Origin: Molossus alvarezi | Lineage: Eukaryota > Chordata > Mammalia > Chiroptera > Molossidae | Reading direction: 5' to 3' | Assembly (NCBI GenBank): GCA_037176705.1 | Contig: CM073890.1 | Span: 93,486,591 to 93,550,590, forward strand | DNA: 64,000 nt | Part shown: piece after piece, positions 49,901 through 61,110 of the stretch | Position numbering within the stretch: position 1 is the first letter of the stretch | Layout: each line of letters begins with the position of its first letter | The notes under the pieces: generated by a model | Told to the model about the DNA's origin: nothing | The model's database searches: none | The model's input: the letters and a program-made list of their open reading frames with translations, nothing else | Translations under genes and position numbers: made by a program

Positions 49901-50535
49901 TTTTCACTGACACATCACCTAAGGCAACAGAAACAAAGAAGAAAATGAACACATGGGACTACATCAAACTCAAAAGCTTCTGCACAGCAAAAGATACAAT
50001 CATCAAAATGGAAAGACAACCCACTGTATGAAAGAGCATAAATGCCAATGATACATCAGATAAGGGGTTAATTTCCAATATATATAGAGTGCTCATACAA
50101 CTCAACAAAAGGAAGACAAAGAACCCAAATCAAAAATGGGCAGATAAAAAACATCTGTAACAAAAATAAAATTAAAAAATTAAATAAATAAATAAATAAA
50201 TAAAAATGGGCAGAGGAACTAAATAGACACCTCTCCAAACCGGACACACAAATGGCTAAGAGACATATGAAGAAATGCTCAACATCACTAATCTTCAGAG
50301 AGATGCAAATTAAAGCAACAATGAGATATCACCTCACACCTGTCAGAATGGCTGCCATCAACAAATCATCAAACAAGTGCTGGCGAGGATGTGGAGAAAA
50401 GGGGACTCTAGTACACTGCTGGTGGGAATGCAGACTAGTACAGCCACTATGGAAAACACTATGGTGTTACCTCAAAAAATTAAAGGTTGAACTTCCATTT
50501 GACCCAGGGATCCCACTTAGGAATATACCTTAAGA
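46934..50535 (+). pseudogene. L1 ORF2 remnant (endonuclease-reverse transcriptase)
   Basis: ORF2p supplies nicking and reverse transcription for L1 insertion. Here the ATG at 46934 meets TAA after 21 codons. The endonuclease region continues at 47089-47541 in pieces. The RT region is at 48259-49322 ([59 protein letters not shown]). The catalytic box reads FTDDM instead of the usual FADDM near 49025. A Cys-rich tail is visible at 50370-50470 ([18 protein letters not shown]). Several stops and frameshifts make it non-functional. Confidence 0.85.
50145..50204 (+). mobile_element. micro-insertion of an L1 3' end inside L1
   Basis: Inside ORF2, 'aacatctgtaacaaaaataa' plus an A/TAAA-rich tail interrupts the sequence. 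It matches the 3' terminus of the L1 tails at 30945 and 51025. AAAAATGGGCAGA flanks it on both sides. It is a severely 5'-truncated retrotransposition event of only about 20-30 L1 bases plus tail. Confidence 0.8.
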
Positions 50536-51379
50536 AGCCTGAAACACCAATCAGAAAGAATATATGTACCCCCATGTTTGTAGCTGCACTAGTTACAATA
50601 GCTAAGATCTGGAAACAGCTCAAATGTCCATCAGTAGACAAATGGATAAAAAAGCAGTGGTACATATACACAATGGCGTACTCTTCAGCAGTAAGAAAGA
50701 AAGATCACTTATCCTTTGAGATGACATGGAGGAACCTGGAAAGTATCATCCTAAGGGAAACAAACCAAACAGAGAAAGACAAGTATCATATGATCTCACT
50801 TATTTGTGGAATATAATGCACATAACAGTCTGAGGAATGGGGTAGTCCCAGAGACATGGAAGTGGGGTGCAGACTGACAATCCCCAGAAGAGGGGGTGGT
50901 GGGGGAGAGAGAAACCACAGAACTTATATGCATGTATGCATGAACATTGGACATGGACAACAAAGCTGGGGACAAGAAAGGGAGGGAGGTGGAGGGGGGA
51001 ATCAGTGGGGGGAAAAGGAGAAACTTCTGTAACAAAAATAAATTAATTAAATAAAATAAATAAATAAAAGGGAAAAAAATAACAAATCTCCAATTCTTTG
51101 CAGGCTCAGAACCTTGCGTGATGTTATAAGGTACTCATGAATATTTATTGAATATAGATTTCCTTTATTTCACTAGTTTCCTGGAGAGCTGCAGATTCAC
51201 AACCAACAGGTGAAGAGGGAGAATTTGAGTGCCTTGGGAAATGCGGCACTGAATGAGTCTACATGGGGCAGGGGTCTCAGAGCACCACTCTTTCAGTTAG
51301 GCATAAGCCAGGCCACTTCTATTCACACTAATGCACAGCGCTTATCGGTGGAATATGCCAGGGCCAACGGCACCACTGT

Positions 51380-51548
51380 GAGCAGTGATTCTCATACTTT
51401 AATGTATGCACAATTCACCTGAAGATCTTATTAAAATCAGATTTCATTCAATAGGTTTGGGTATGAGGCCTGACCGTCTGCATTTCTAACAAGCTCTCAG
51501 GAGGCACTGATCCTGCTGGACCACTTGGAGTAGCAAAAATTTAGAGAA
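51380..51548 (+). mobile_element. MER5A-like hAT element
   Basis: AGTGATTCTCATACTTTAAT, 'attcacctgaagatcttatt', 'ctgcatttctaacaagctct' and 'ttagagaactg' match the MER5A layout. Confidence 0.7.
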
Positions 51549-51960
51549 CTGATACTGTTCTTACGGTCTAGACATGTGATGTGAAACCAAGAGCTGGAGG
51601 CCCAGGTTCTCTCGTCTAGTCTGCTGTTAAGCAGCTATAAGAGTGAAAAATTATTTAACCTCTAAGAGACCTATTATCTCCACTAAAATTAAAGCTCTGT
51701 ACCAGGTGGTGTGTCAGGTCCCTTCAGAACTATATGCTTCCTTATTTTTGTCTTAGCTGTTATCATCTATGTTTTCCCTCATAAATGGTTAGCAAAAATC
51801 AGAAGTTTTCTTGCATTGTATTACTCCCAAAGGTCACAGTTGTGCTTTGCATTCTTTGGGCCAAGATGATAGCTATTTTTAATGTCACTTTCCACATTCT
51901 TTCCCCATAATTTTTAGAACACTATTCAGATTTGCTTTTTCATTTAACTTTATTTTAAAT

Positions 51961-52166
51961 ATGTTTTTATTGATTTTTAGAGAGAGAGGAAGGGTGAGAG
52001 AAATAGAAACACTGATGTGAGAGAGAGACATCAATCAGCTGTCTCCTGCACATCCCCTTCTAGGGATCAAGCCCACAACCCTGGCATATGCCCCGACAGG
52101 GGATCGAACCAGGACCTCTCAGTACATAGGACGATGCTCAATCCACTGAGCCTCACCAGCCGGGCA
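51961..52166 (-). mobile_element. VES-related SINE, antisense, older
   Basis: Antisense copy with flanking TTTAACTTTA repeats at 51943 and 52173. The (TC)n region is reduced to GAGAGAGAGG. Confidence 0.8.
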
Positions 52167-52449
52167 TTTTTGTTTAACTTTAAGGAGACTTCTTATGAAT
52201 ACTGAGTCTGTGGGGTTAGTTATCTGTTGCACAAATGAAAATGTAGTTCTTATCACATCACATTTTCCAGAGAAGCTGTAATATTCTTAAATAGAGGGTG
52301 AGCCTTAATTGGAGCGATCTCACCCATTGCACCCTGCTGAGGGCAATGGCTGGTAATGCTTTCAAAGTACATTTAACAGGGGACAAATTCTTTCCTTTTT
52401 CTGAATAGAATTTGAGTCAGCTGCTTCCTGTTTACTCCCATTATCAACA

Positions 52450-52984
52450 CTTTATTCAGAACTTGATTAATTCTTCATTGGACTACTGTACTAATCTACC
52501 AATTGGTGTTCCACTTCCAGCCTTTCAAATCTCTAATTATTTCAATACATTCCTGCCAGAGTAATGTTTCCCAATTTCAGCAAAGTGCATGCCACTTCCG
52601 GTCAAAATCCTATACTGGCCCTTATTCAACCCCTGTATGCTGTGAGTCAACCTACCTTTTTCAGGTTCTTACTACTTCTCATAAGTGAGTGTTTTCTACA
52701 CTTCCCATATCCATGACCCTGTTTATACATCTCCTTTACCTTCTTCTATAAAACCCCACTCCATCCTTCAAAACCTGTTACAAATTCCAATTCGTGCTTA
52801 AAGTGTTCCCTGATTCTTCCAGCAAGAAGAACTCATATAACACTTTGCTTTTGATTCTCTTCTCTCAACACCTGCTGCCCTATATTGTAATTTCTTCATG
52901 TTCTTCCTCGCTGCTGTCTGCTACATAATTCTTAGGCATCTGTAGTATGTTTTAATTACTTCTGTAGCTCTCACAGTGCTTTTT

Positions 52985-52985
<1 letters not shown>
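52450..52985 (+). mobile_element. L2 fragment, ends at a SINE insertion
   Basis: 'taatgtttcccaatttcagc', 'cttcaaaacctgttacaaat', 'aaagtgttccctgattcttc' and 'gcatctgtagtatgttttaa' follow L2 order. Confidence 0.7.
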
Positions 52986-53024
<39 letters not shown>

Positions 53025-53030
53025 TTTTTT
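52979..53030. repeat. (TTTA)n microsatellite from a SINE tail
   Basis: About 11 TTTA units directly at the tail end of the antisense SINE. Confidence 0.9.
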
Positions 53031-53267
53031 TATCCTCACCCGAGGGCATTTTTCCATTTTTTGCACAGACAGAATGGGAGGGAGAGAGAGGAAGAGAGAG
53101 AGAGGGAAACATCGATGTGAAAGGGACACATCGAGTGGCTGCCACCCGCATGACCAACCAGGGCCGGGGACAAACTGCAACCAAGGTACATGCCCTTAGC
53201 GGGAACCGAACCCGGGTCTCTCCGGACCGCAGGTGGACGCTCTAACCGCTGAGCCAAACCGGCCAGG
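52986..53267 (-). mobile_element. VES SINE, antisense, with 19-bp TSD
   Basis: Young antisense copy. GCTCTCACAGTGCTTTTTA is found on both sides, at 52967 and 53268. The A-tail, T on this strand, has mutated into (TATT)n. It splits an L2 fragment. Confidence 0.92.
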
Positions 53268-53634
53268 GCTCTCACAGTGCTTTTTAAAGTTTCTATACCT
53301 GTTGAAGAAATGAGTGAATGTATAATGTAGCTTCAGTATTAATCTACAGATCAGAAACTGCAGAAGTTTAAAAATTATTCATTAGTCTTATCTAGTACTT
53401 ATTTTGGGCAAATTACTTAATCTCTGTGACCCAGTATTCTATCTTTATGTATTTATTTGCAGGGGCGAAGGGATATCTAGTAAATGCTCACTTAATGAAT
53501 AAAGCACTACACTACATAAAAGCTATAGAAAGGAGAAATCATTTGACTTTCTGGATCATGGTAAATATTGTCACAGGATAAGTGTGTTTCAGATTCAACT
53601 AATGTGTTTTTAAGAAAATTTTATATGAGAATTC

Positions 53635-53905
53635 AGAATATACAAACATGATATATTCATATTTAAGATCCAGTCCAGGGCATTTGTAGGTTGGGAGTTT
53701 TTTATTACTGCTTCAATGTCACTAGCTGTGATCTGTCTATTCAGATTCTCTGATTCTCCCTGGTTTAGTTTTGGAAGAGTGTATGTTTCTAGGAATTTAT
53801 CCATTTCTTCCATATTGTCCAATCTGCTGGCATATAGTTGTTTGTAATATTTTCTTAAAATCCTTCATATTTCTTTGGTGTCAGTACTTACTTCTCCTCA
53901 GACTT
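53635..53905 (-). mobile_element. antisense L1 ORF2 fragment, old
   Basis: The minus strand encodes [20 protein letters not shown] followed by IEAVIKN, an L1 ORF2 segment between endonuclease and RT. Flanks are AT-rich unique DNA. Confidence 0.75.
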
Positions 53906-54399
53906 AACACAATTACATTGGCTTTACATAACACTACACAGTGTTAATATTTCGAAAGAAAAAGTAGAATTTCTTCATTAAAATAACATAGATACCACTT
54001 TAGGAATTATTCTATTCTTGGCTATCATGGTTTGGGGACCATTAAAGGTGTCCTGTGCAAAATACATTACTTATTTTCTTAAAACATAAAAGTAAAAACA
54101 ATTTTAAATCCATAATCATTATAAGATTTGCGAACCTTGGGCACATACCAATTGACTTCCTGTGCTCCATAAGATACTGCATGATGACCAGGAGTTTTCA
54201 GCTGCTGTGCATTAACCCTTTTAGGATACTAGGTTGTTCTATCAGTGCAATATTATAATAATTGTAAAAACTTTAAAACTAAAGCTTGAGAAAACATTCC
54301 ATAATCAAACAAATTAGCTATAATTTATTTTTAGTACTTCAGAAACTCTTTAGACTAGTAGAACATTAAAAATTTTAGTCTGTGATGTTGCCAGAGGGG

Positions 54400-54720
54400 A
54401 TAGGTGGTTGGGGAGCTGGGTGAAAAAAGTGAAGGGATTAAAAAATACATATTGAAAAACGAGTACAAATTGCTAGTTACAAAATAATCATGGGGATGTA
54501 AAGTACAACATAGGAAATATAGTCAATAGTACTGTAATGACTATGTATGTTGCCTGTTAGGTACTAGAAATTTGGGGGGGATCACTTTATAAAGTATATT
54601 ACTGGCTAACCACTACACTGTACACCTAAAACTAATTCAAAATAATATTGAACGTAAACTATACTTTAAAAATAAGATTTAAATAATAATAAAAAGCTAC
54701 TTTCAAAATGGAAAGACAAA
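54400..54720 (+). mobile_element. L1 3'UTR fragment, old
   Basis: 'aagtacaacataggaaatat' and 'actgtacacctaaaactaat' are typical of the L1MA-type 3'UTR. It ends in an A-rich tail. Confidence 0.75.
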
Positions 54721-54724
54721 AGAG

Positions 54725-55740
54725 TAGATGATGGTGGGTGTGGGAACCTAAGAATCTGAACATTGTTTCACATCTAAGCAACAAGCTCATCATCTCCCAG
54801 CTTTGTCCTCAAAGATGTAAACTACAGTATTTTCTCTTCAATCTTGGAGTACAGTTTTATTTGCTGCTAAAAGACCTTTGATTTCCTCCACCCACTTCTT
54901 GCTGGAGTGGCACGAGAAATCAGGAATGAATGAAAACTAAAATTGCAGGAAATGTGCAGCATTCACAATTCTGTCTTGCTAAACTACTTTGAATTGAGCT
55001 GTGTAAAAAAAATGGAATTAATAATAAGGATATTTGAAAGCACTGAAAAATACAAAAAAAAAAATCTTCGTCTTACATAGTTTTTAATATTAATGTCTCT
55101 TCCTGTCAATTTCATTGTCTGAAAATAAAACTTTAAAGCAGTTCTAACTATAAATATAGTAATTTAATTCAAGACCTTTAAAAATTGCTTGAAAAAATCT
55201 GTTAACTATAGAACTCTCCCATCTTTGCCCACCAGTATTAGATTAAAAAGCAAAACAAATAGGGTTATAAGACTCTAAGAAATATTTTCTATGATATTCT
55301 CTTCTTTTCGCACCTATAAATCCTCCATTAAGGTCATGGAAAATGCATGCATATAGGGAAATTAAAACTATTAGACTTAATATCCATTAATTGCATTTGA
55401 GAGCCTTATTTTGCCATAATCACTAATTCCTTAACATTGCTGATACTGTTTCCTATCAGGATTTTGTTCATCATGATCAGAAAATCAATAAAAATTTGAG
55501 TATGTTCTTAACCCCCAGGTTATGTACACTAATGCTCTCCTCTTTAAGTGTCTTTCTTTAAAAGATATAAACACATAGCTTAAACTGTGCCATTCAAATG
55601 GTCTAGGTCGAAATAAATGTAAATCTTGTTTCTCTGTTTAAAGAAGTTATCTCTTTGATATACTTGGGAATATAACACAGCCTTCCTTACTGCAGATCAT
55701 GACTATATTCTCAGAACAATTATTTACAGAATTATTCATT
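54725..55740. other. no gene or repeat recognised
   Basis: AT-rich DNA with no open frame of interest. Confidence 0.55.
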
Positions 55741-55743
55741 GTT

Positions 55744-55997
55744 GCGCTGGCTGGTTTGGCTCAGTGGTTAGAGCGTCGGCCTGCGGTCTGGAGAGCCCCG
55801 GGTTCGGTTCCCGCTAAGGGCACATACCTTGGTTGTAGTTTGTCCCCGGCCCTGGTTGGGTCGTGCAGGAGGCAGCCACTTGATGTGTCTCTTTCACATT
55901 GATGTTTCTCTCTCTCTCTCTCTCTTCCTCTCTCCCCTCTCCTACTCTATCTGAACAAAATATTGAAAAATGTCCTCGGGTGAGGATTAAAAAAAAA
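55744..55997 (+). mobile_element. VES SINE with TSD
   Basis: Full-length copy. AATTATTCATTGT on the left and AATTACTCATTGT on the right. Confidence 0.9.
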
Positions 55998-56319
55998 AAT
56001 TACTCATTGTAAAACAGGAGTGCAACAACAAAACAAGAAACAAGGTTTTGCACTGACAGTCTTTACAACGCTTTAGAAAAGCATATGTATGACTTTCTTT
56101 ACACATTTAAATATGCTCATAACTTAGGAAAATGTATCCCCCTGCGGCTCCTGAAGAAAGAAAGAGCTACAATTGCACGACTAGAAAAGCATGGATAATC
56201 GTATAACAAAGACTGTTGCCCCAATATTCTCCTGTGCTTTTATGAAAGCTTTTACTAGCTTTTCCCATTTCCCTTCTGTGAGGAGTACTTGTAATTCAAA
56301 TATGAAAACACCAGATCAG

Positions 56320-56417
56320 CCCTGGCCAGTTTGGCTCAACCGTTGAGCTTCGGCCTGCAGACCAGAGAGTCCCAGGTTTGGTTCCCGCTAGGGGCATGTA
56401 CCACCAAAAAAAAAAAA
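56320..56417 (+). mobile_element. tRNA-half-only VES SINE
   Basis: Contains only the tRNA-related head, through the B box and GGGGCATGTACC, then goes straight to an A run. The middle and (TC)n parts are absent. GAAAACACCAGATCAG on the left and GAAACACCAGATCAG on the right show that it inserted as this short form. Confidence 0.85.
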
Positions 56418-56739
56418 GAAACACCAGATCAGAAACAGCAAGGTCTAGTGCAGTGGTCTCCAGAATTGGCGTGACTACTGCTGACGTTATACAAGGAAAT
56501 TTTAAAGGTACATCAACTAATATTTAGTATTTTAATAGATGCACATTTATTTGAAGCATATTAGAAAAAATATAACTTGCAAATCAACCTCATCACTTTA
56601 AAATTCTTCTTCCTTGGGTCAAGTTTCCTTTTTATATACATTAAGGGAAACATTAGGTAAATTCAGTGTGGGTGCATCTGACAAAAGTCATGATGGAGGC
56701 TGGGGAATCTCTGGTGAGTGGAAAACTGCGGTGGAAAGG

Positions 56740-56880
56740 TTAGGGCCAGGTAACAGAGGTTCTAGTTCTGGCCCTGTCACTAACAGCTGACAAGTCAGAC
56801 CTCTTTGGGCTTCTAAGGTCCACCCCAGTACCACTATTCTATGGTGCTATGCTCTCTTCTCAAATGCCATTATAGGGAAC
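56740..56880 (+). mobile_element. MIR fragment
   Basis: 'gaggttctagttctggccct' and 'acaagtcagacctctttggg'. Confidence 0.6.
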
Positions 56881-57809
56881 ACCAATCTCTGTAAAACAAA
56901 AATAAGCATTCTAAGCCTTAACACAAGATGCACTCTTTTAAACTAGTCAGGGAAATTAGTGAACCTAATGTAGAATTTTTTTGAGGATAAAACAAACTAA
57001 CAAACAAAATCTGCTATTGGTAGATTAGACCAATCCTTTGAAAAACTGGAGATAAACTTGATTTTGCTTAGTAACTTTAGTCGTTTTGCCCAGGGGAAGG
57101 ATTTCAAGTACCTCTGGATTCTTCTATCAATATGATAGCCACATAACAGAGTGTTTCGCCTGCCATATTTCACATGCCTTGTATCATTCTAACCTGGGAG
57201 TAAGAGCCTGAATGTCCAGGATGCAGTCAGATGAAGGATTTAAGTAAAGCCAGTACTGGAAGAAAACTACACTTCTACTAGAAGGAGGAAAAGAGAGATG
57301 AACACTAGATTAAGATAAAGAGTTGTGTTTTTAGAAATAGGTAAAGCCTGAAGCTTTAAGATAACAACATAGTTTGTCTGGTTTCTGTTTTTAATTTTTC
57401 ACTCTGGAAATGGAAAAGCATATTAACCAATTACCAATTTTCAGAGGTAATAAAACTGGAACCCCAAATTAGTGCTATGTGCCTCTACTAAACTGTCTTG
57501 AATTATTTCTCTTCTCAATGGCTTGAAAATACAAGTTCAAATCAAAACCTAACTCACAGTGCCAAAAAAACATCCAGTGTAGAAAATCTCTATAGAGTAA
57601 TATTTTCATGGCCAGGTTTTCTGTTTTCTAAAATAATCTCTATCGTTTGAAAAGCAAACTACCTTTTCCTTGAACTGGAGTTGTTTGTCACTTTTTTAAA
57701 GGAGACACTCAGCCTCACAGAAAAGAATGTCTTCCTAAAGGTTATTTACCATTGCTTCTGACCTAGCCTAAAAAGAAATTAAATTAATCAATTAGACTGT
57801 GAGGTGAAA

Positions 57810-57860
57810 AGAGATGATGATCACAATGATGATGGTAGTGATGATGGTGGTGACGAACTC
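57810..57860. repeat. degenerate GAT-rich trinucleotide repeat
   Basis: GATGATGATCAC... with GGTGGTGACG, an imperfect GAT/GGT repeat. Confidence 0.7.
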
Positions 57861-57939
57861 GTTGAATATTTGAACTAAGCATTTTGGAATGTATCTAATT
57901 AAGGACTAAAGTACTTTTATTTTCTATTTGGAATACTAA

Positions 57940-58389
57940 TTACATTTATTGAACCTATTCAGCTTAATAAACAAATGAAAAAACACCAATGGAACCACTA
58001 CAATCTATCTTTTTGTGGAAATATCTCTGCCTTGTATCAGTGTTAAAAAAAAAAAAAGAAAATAGAAAAGATGCTAGGGGTGGAACATTTTACCTATGAT
58101 CTCTGGAAGGGCACATTTGTAGAGCACATCTGAACATACGATCCATAAATAGAGATACTGGCCCTCTGGAATCCCAACAATTTCATTATTCGTTGCAATT
58201 TCAAAGGCCTCTTGGAAAATGTGGCTTCCCGGTTTCCTAGCCTTTTCAAGTCCCTTGTTAAAAATATCTGCAGGCATGCATTCTTCATCTGGGGTTCTAA
58301 TTTGATCTGTCATCCCCAGCTACAGTGAGTCTCCAGCGCTCTGGGAAAGACCGGGCGGCTGTGTGGATCTGCTCCTGACTGCGGGTGAC
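57940..58389 (-). other. probable 3' untranslated region of the minus-strand gene
   Basis: Downstream of the TGA at 58390 (minus direction), the sequence continues without a clear splice acceptor until an AATAAA signal at 57955-57960 (TTTATT on the plus strand). That gives a plausible 3'UTR of about 430-450 bases. It contains the separate 79-codon frame at 58074-58313. The poly(A) assignment is inferred; other weaker signals lie nearby. Confidence 0.45.
58074..58313 (-). other. 79-codon open frame, possible uORF-like or extra exon, function unknown
   Basis: An ATG at 58313 (context GGGGATGA, purine at -3) opens 79 codons ending at TAG 58074. An in-frame TAG lies six bases upstream of the ATG. 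The product is acidic then mixed, with a helical stretch (around ADIFNKGLEKARKPG) and a hydrophobic segment (GQYLYLWIVCSDVLYK). It does not look like repeat-derived sequence. Near the end, ATCATAG is followed by GTAAAA, which could be a splice donor. It begins 76 bases after the coiled-coil stop codon, so it may simply lie in that gene's 3'UTR. I do not recognise a family and assign no function. Confidence 0.3.
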
Positions 58390-58803
58390 TCACTGCTGAT
58401 TCAGCCTCCTCCGCAGAAGGGCAGCCAGTCTTTGTCGGGTCTCATGCACTGAAGATGCCCGACCCCTGGGAGGATGTGGCTGCAGGAGAGTGGGCAAACC
58501 TGAGCTGCTGGCCCTCTTAGGCTGAGCTGAGGTTGGAAAGGGGCTGGGTTTTGACACTCCGTGCAGGCTGGGGATTTTGGTTCCCTTCTCAGTGCTCAGT
58601 CTTGCAGTGCTGCTCTCTCTCTGATTACTGCCTGTGACAGCAGAGGAGGTTAGGCTGCCCTGGCTGAGGAAACTCGGTGACAACGGGAAACTTCCACTGA
58701 GCTTCCTGAGCTCCAGGAGCTGTTCTCTGGCCTGACTCAGGGCCTCCGTCAGTTCAAAGCGTTCTTCACACTCTCTACGCACTGTTTCCTGAAGAAACGT
58801 GTT
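58390..58803 (-). CDS. terminal coding exon of an unidentified coiled-coil protein
   Basis: Read on the minus strand, a pyrimidine-rich tract ending TTTCTCATTTCAG is followed at 58803 by an open frame of 137 codons that starts in phase 0 and ends in TGA at 58390-58392. The first roughly 35 residues (NTFLQETVRRECEERFEL and onward to about LRKLSG) are charged with heptad-like spacing, typical of a coiled coil. Residues about 37-110 are Ser/Pro-rich and low complexity. The end is a basic amphipathic stretch (RQRLAALLRRRLNQQ). GC content and codon use differ from the AT-rich flanks. This fits the last exon of a centrosomal or cytoskeletal-type coiled-coil protein, with upstream exons to the right of the window. 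No start codon is expected here because it is an internal-to-terminal exon. I do not recognise the gene. The coding call is fairly secure; the cellular role is inference. Confidence 0.8.
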   Translation of the reverse strand, partial: NTFLQETVRRECEERFELTEALSQAREQLLELRKLSGSFPLSPSFLSQGSLTSSAVTGSNQRESSTARLSTEKGTKIPSLHGVSKPSPFPTSAQPKRASSSGLPTLLQPHPPRGRASSVHETRQRLAALLRRRLNQQ

Positions 58804-59858
58804 CTGAAATGAGAAAAAGGGAGGGGGGAAGCATCCCTAGCTTTAGACAGTGTACCTATGGATAGTTCTTGGCAATACACACTGAGAACTGAACTCGAAA
58901 TCAGAGGTCTGTGTTCTCTGACTATCTTTGTGCATACTCTACATGGAACAGAAAAGTAAAAAACGCAAATGATCTGTGAAGCTGGAAAGGACTTGAAGAG
59001 AATATTTTATTCAACCCTTGCAGTTTGCAGAAGAGGAACCAAGAGCCAGGGTTACTCAAATGGTAGTGGTGGGGCTGGGGCTGGAAGCCAGGACTCCTAA
59101 TACCTACTTCAGCGGCGTTTCAATTTTCTGTGCCTTGTGTCTCGGACACTCTGAGCTGCACATGTGATGTCTAATAGTTAATATCTGTAGTGTCATTAAA
59201 TATGCTATTTTACAATGAAGGTATACTGTAATAATAAGACAAACAGATACAATTGTTGAATTTTAGGATAGAAAGAATAAAATATATCAGCTATAGCATT
59301 TAAACAATAAAAATCAGTTATTTTGTATGATGCCTTCTTAATAGAATTTAAATATATTGATCATGTGCTATTCTGTAAGATATACGTCAAAACAAAGAAC
59401 AACACTTTCTGCTTTCAACTCCACCCAGAAATCATTGATCAACTTACTAGAAGTTTTGTGGCTACAGTTCCCGCCCTCAAGAAGTTTGCAGCCTCATAAG
59501 TTTGAGCAGCATTGCTTTTTGTGTCCCCAACACAATCTGGAGGCAAGTGTGGAAGCTTTGGGGTTCAAGTCAAGGAAGAGCTTTTTAATAGCTTGAGCTC
59601 TCCCGAGGATACTCTGAAGGGTTGAATCTCACTTGACTGGGATATATCAGAGCAAATGTAAGCTTCAAATGTGTGACAGGACTAGACATCATTAAAGGCC
59701 TCTTCAAATTATGAGACTTGATATTTCTAGCTGAAGAGTTACCCATCTTTCATCTAGGAAATTCATCAAAATTACTTACAGGCCCATGGTAAGAATTAGG
59801 TCTTGGATCTGCCTAATGCCCTGATGTGTATGTCTGTAGATTGTCAAAAAAGAGTCTG
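58804..59858 (-). other. intron of the minus-strand gene (inferred)
   Basis: Lies upstream of the acceptor at 58804. AT-rich with a MIR piece and no further exon seen. The intron probably continues toward the right end of the window. Confidence 0.55.
58985..59110 (-). mobile_element. MIR fragment, antisense
   Basis: 'tttgcagaagaggaaccaag' and 'ggggctggaagccaggactc'. Confidence 0.55.
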
Positions 59859-60072
59859 GTCTGGCCAGTGTGGCTCAGAGGTTGAGCATTGACCCATGCA
59901 CCAATAGGTCGTCAGTTTGATTCCCAGTCAGGGCACATGCCCAGGTTGTGGGCCGTGTCCCCAGTGGGGGGCATGCAGGAGGCAACCAATCGATGTTCTC
60001 TCTCATCAATGTTTCTCTCTCTCTCCCTCTCACTTCCTCTCTCTAAAATCAATAAAGGAAAAAAATTATTTT
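59859..60072 (+). mobile_element. VES-related SINE, older subfamily
   Basis: Head TCTGGCCAGTGTGGCTCAG with 'caataggtcgtcagtttga' in the B-box region. Approximate flanking repeat AAAGAGTCTG / AAAGAGAGTCTG. Confidence 0.82.
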
Positions 60073-60719
60073 AAAGAGAGTCTGAAAAGTAACAACTCAA
60101 AGTGGTATCTAAATAAGTAAGCACAATTAAAATTATTGTGGCATGGGATTCTTTTATTAAAAATGAACTTCTATCAGGTTAGCTTGTTTGTAAAAACAGC
60201 CAAGACGTTCTCAAGTCTGACTCAGTGGAAAGTGTCCTCTTAAGGCTTCACTGACCAGTCTTCTGTCAGTGGAACTAAATAACAAAGCATCAAGGAAAGT
60301 AGCATCTTCCTGTATTTGAGTTTCCTGTGATTATGGTCAGAACTCCATTCAATTCCAAATTTGGTAGTCAATAGTGCAGAATGTGGAGCAGTTCCAGATT
60401 AACAGTTGCACTGTCATTTTCTATAAAATCAGCAGTGTGTCTGGGTCACACAAAGCCTCATCACTGACATATATTATTAATATACACATATGATTCATAT
60501 AGCCACATATTTGTTTGTTTGTTTTTTAATCTTGAGGGTCAATCACTTGCTCCTAGTTAATTTCTTTCTATTCTTTTTTTTTTTTTTTTAAAGCAGGAGA
60601 CCAAGGACTGTGTTTGCGGCTTTATCATCTGGTTCTCATTAACTCTACCTGAAATACTTGTTGAAGCAGCAAGGAAAGGAGGGCTAGAGGAGAAGATTAA
60701 TAATGTGCTACATTGGGTG

Positions 60720-60850
60720 TCATCTCATTTCCTGCTCCCAACAACTATGTTTGACAAAGAAAGACACTGGAGCTTAGACTGAATTTGGAACTTGCTGAGA
60801 GTAACCCAGATCCAAGGGGGTGGGGCCCTGCCTGCTTCCAGAGACCTGCT
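60720..60850 (-). mobile_element. MIR fragment, antisense, weak
   Basis: 'acaaagaaagacactggagc' and 'gagagtaacccagatccaag'. Confidence 0.4.
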
Positions 60851-61110
60851 TCCGGCCACCTATGCCTAAATTAATTGTGAAATTCTTATACCAAGCATGC
60901 AGGGTCCATTTTGTTCCAGGGACCCTAAAGCAATAGAAAACAGTAAGACATTTAATTTGGTTTGGTCCACGTTTTCTAAACTTGATATAAACATTCTTTT
61001 AAAAGGAAAAGATATCAATGCATTATGTTTCCTGTCTACTAGTAGAGTAAGCCGCCGAAGTGTGAAGTGATTTACCAGTCATTCAATAAATTAATATAAA
61101 AATTTCCTTG

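Larger units (their letters stand above)
45184..51065 (+). mobile_element. near-complete but mutated L1 retrotransposon
   Basis: About 5.9 kb in L1 order: part of a 5'UTR (45184-46000), an ORF1 remnant (46003-46887), an ORF2 remnant (46934 to about 50530), a 3'UTR and the terminal 'ctgtaacaaaaataaatta' with an A-rich tail. Both ORFs carry stops and frameshifts. No clear target duplication was found, so the 5' limit is approximate. It is not expected to move by itself. Confidence 0.9.
56435..57940. other. downstream flank of the minus-strand gene
   Basis: AT-rich, with one MIR and a GAT repeat. No exon seen. Confidence 0.5.
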
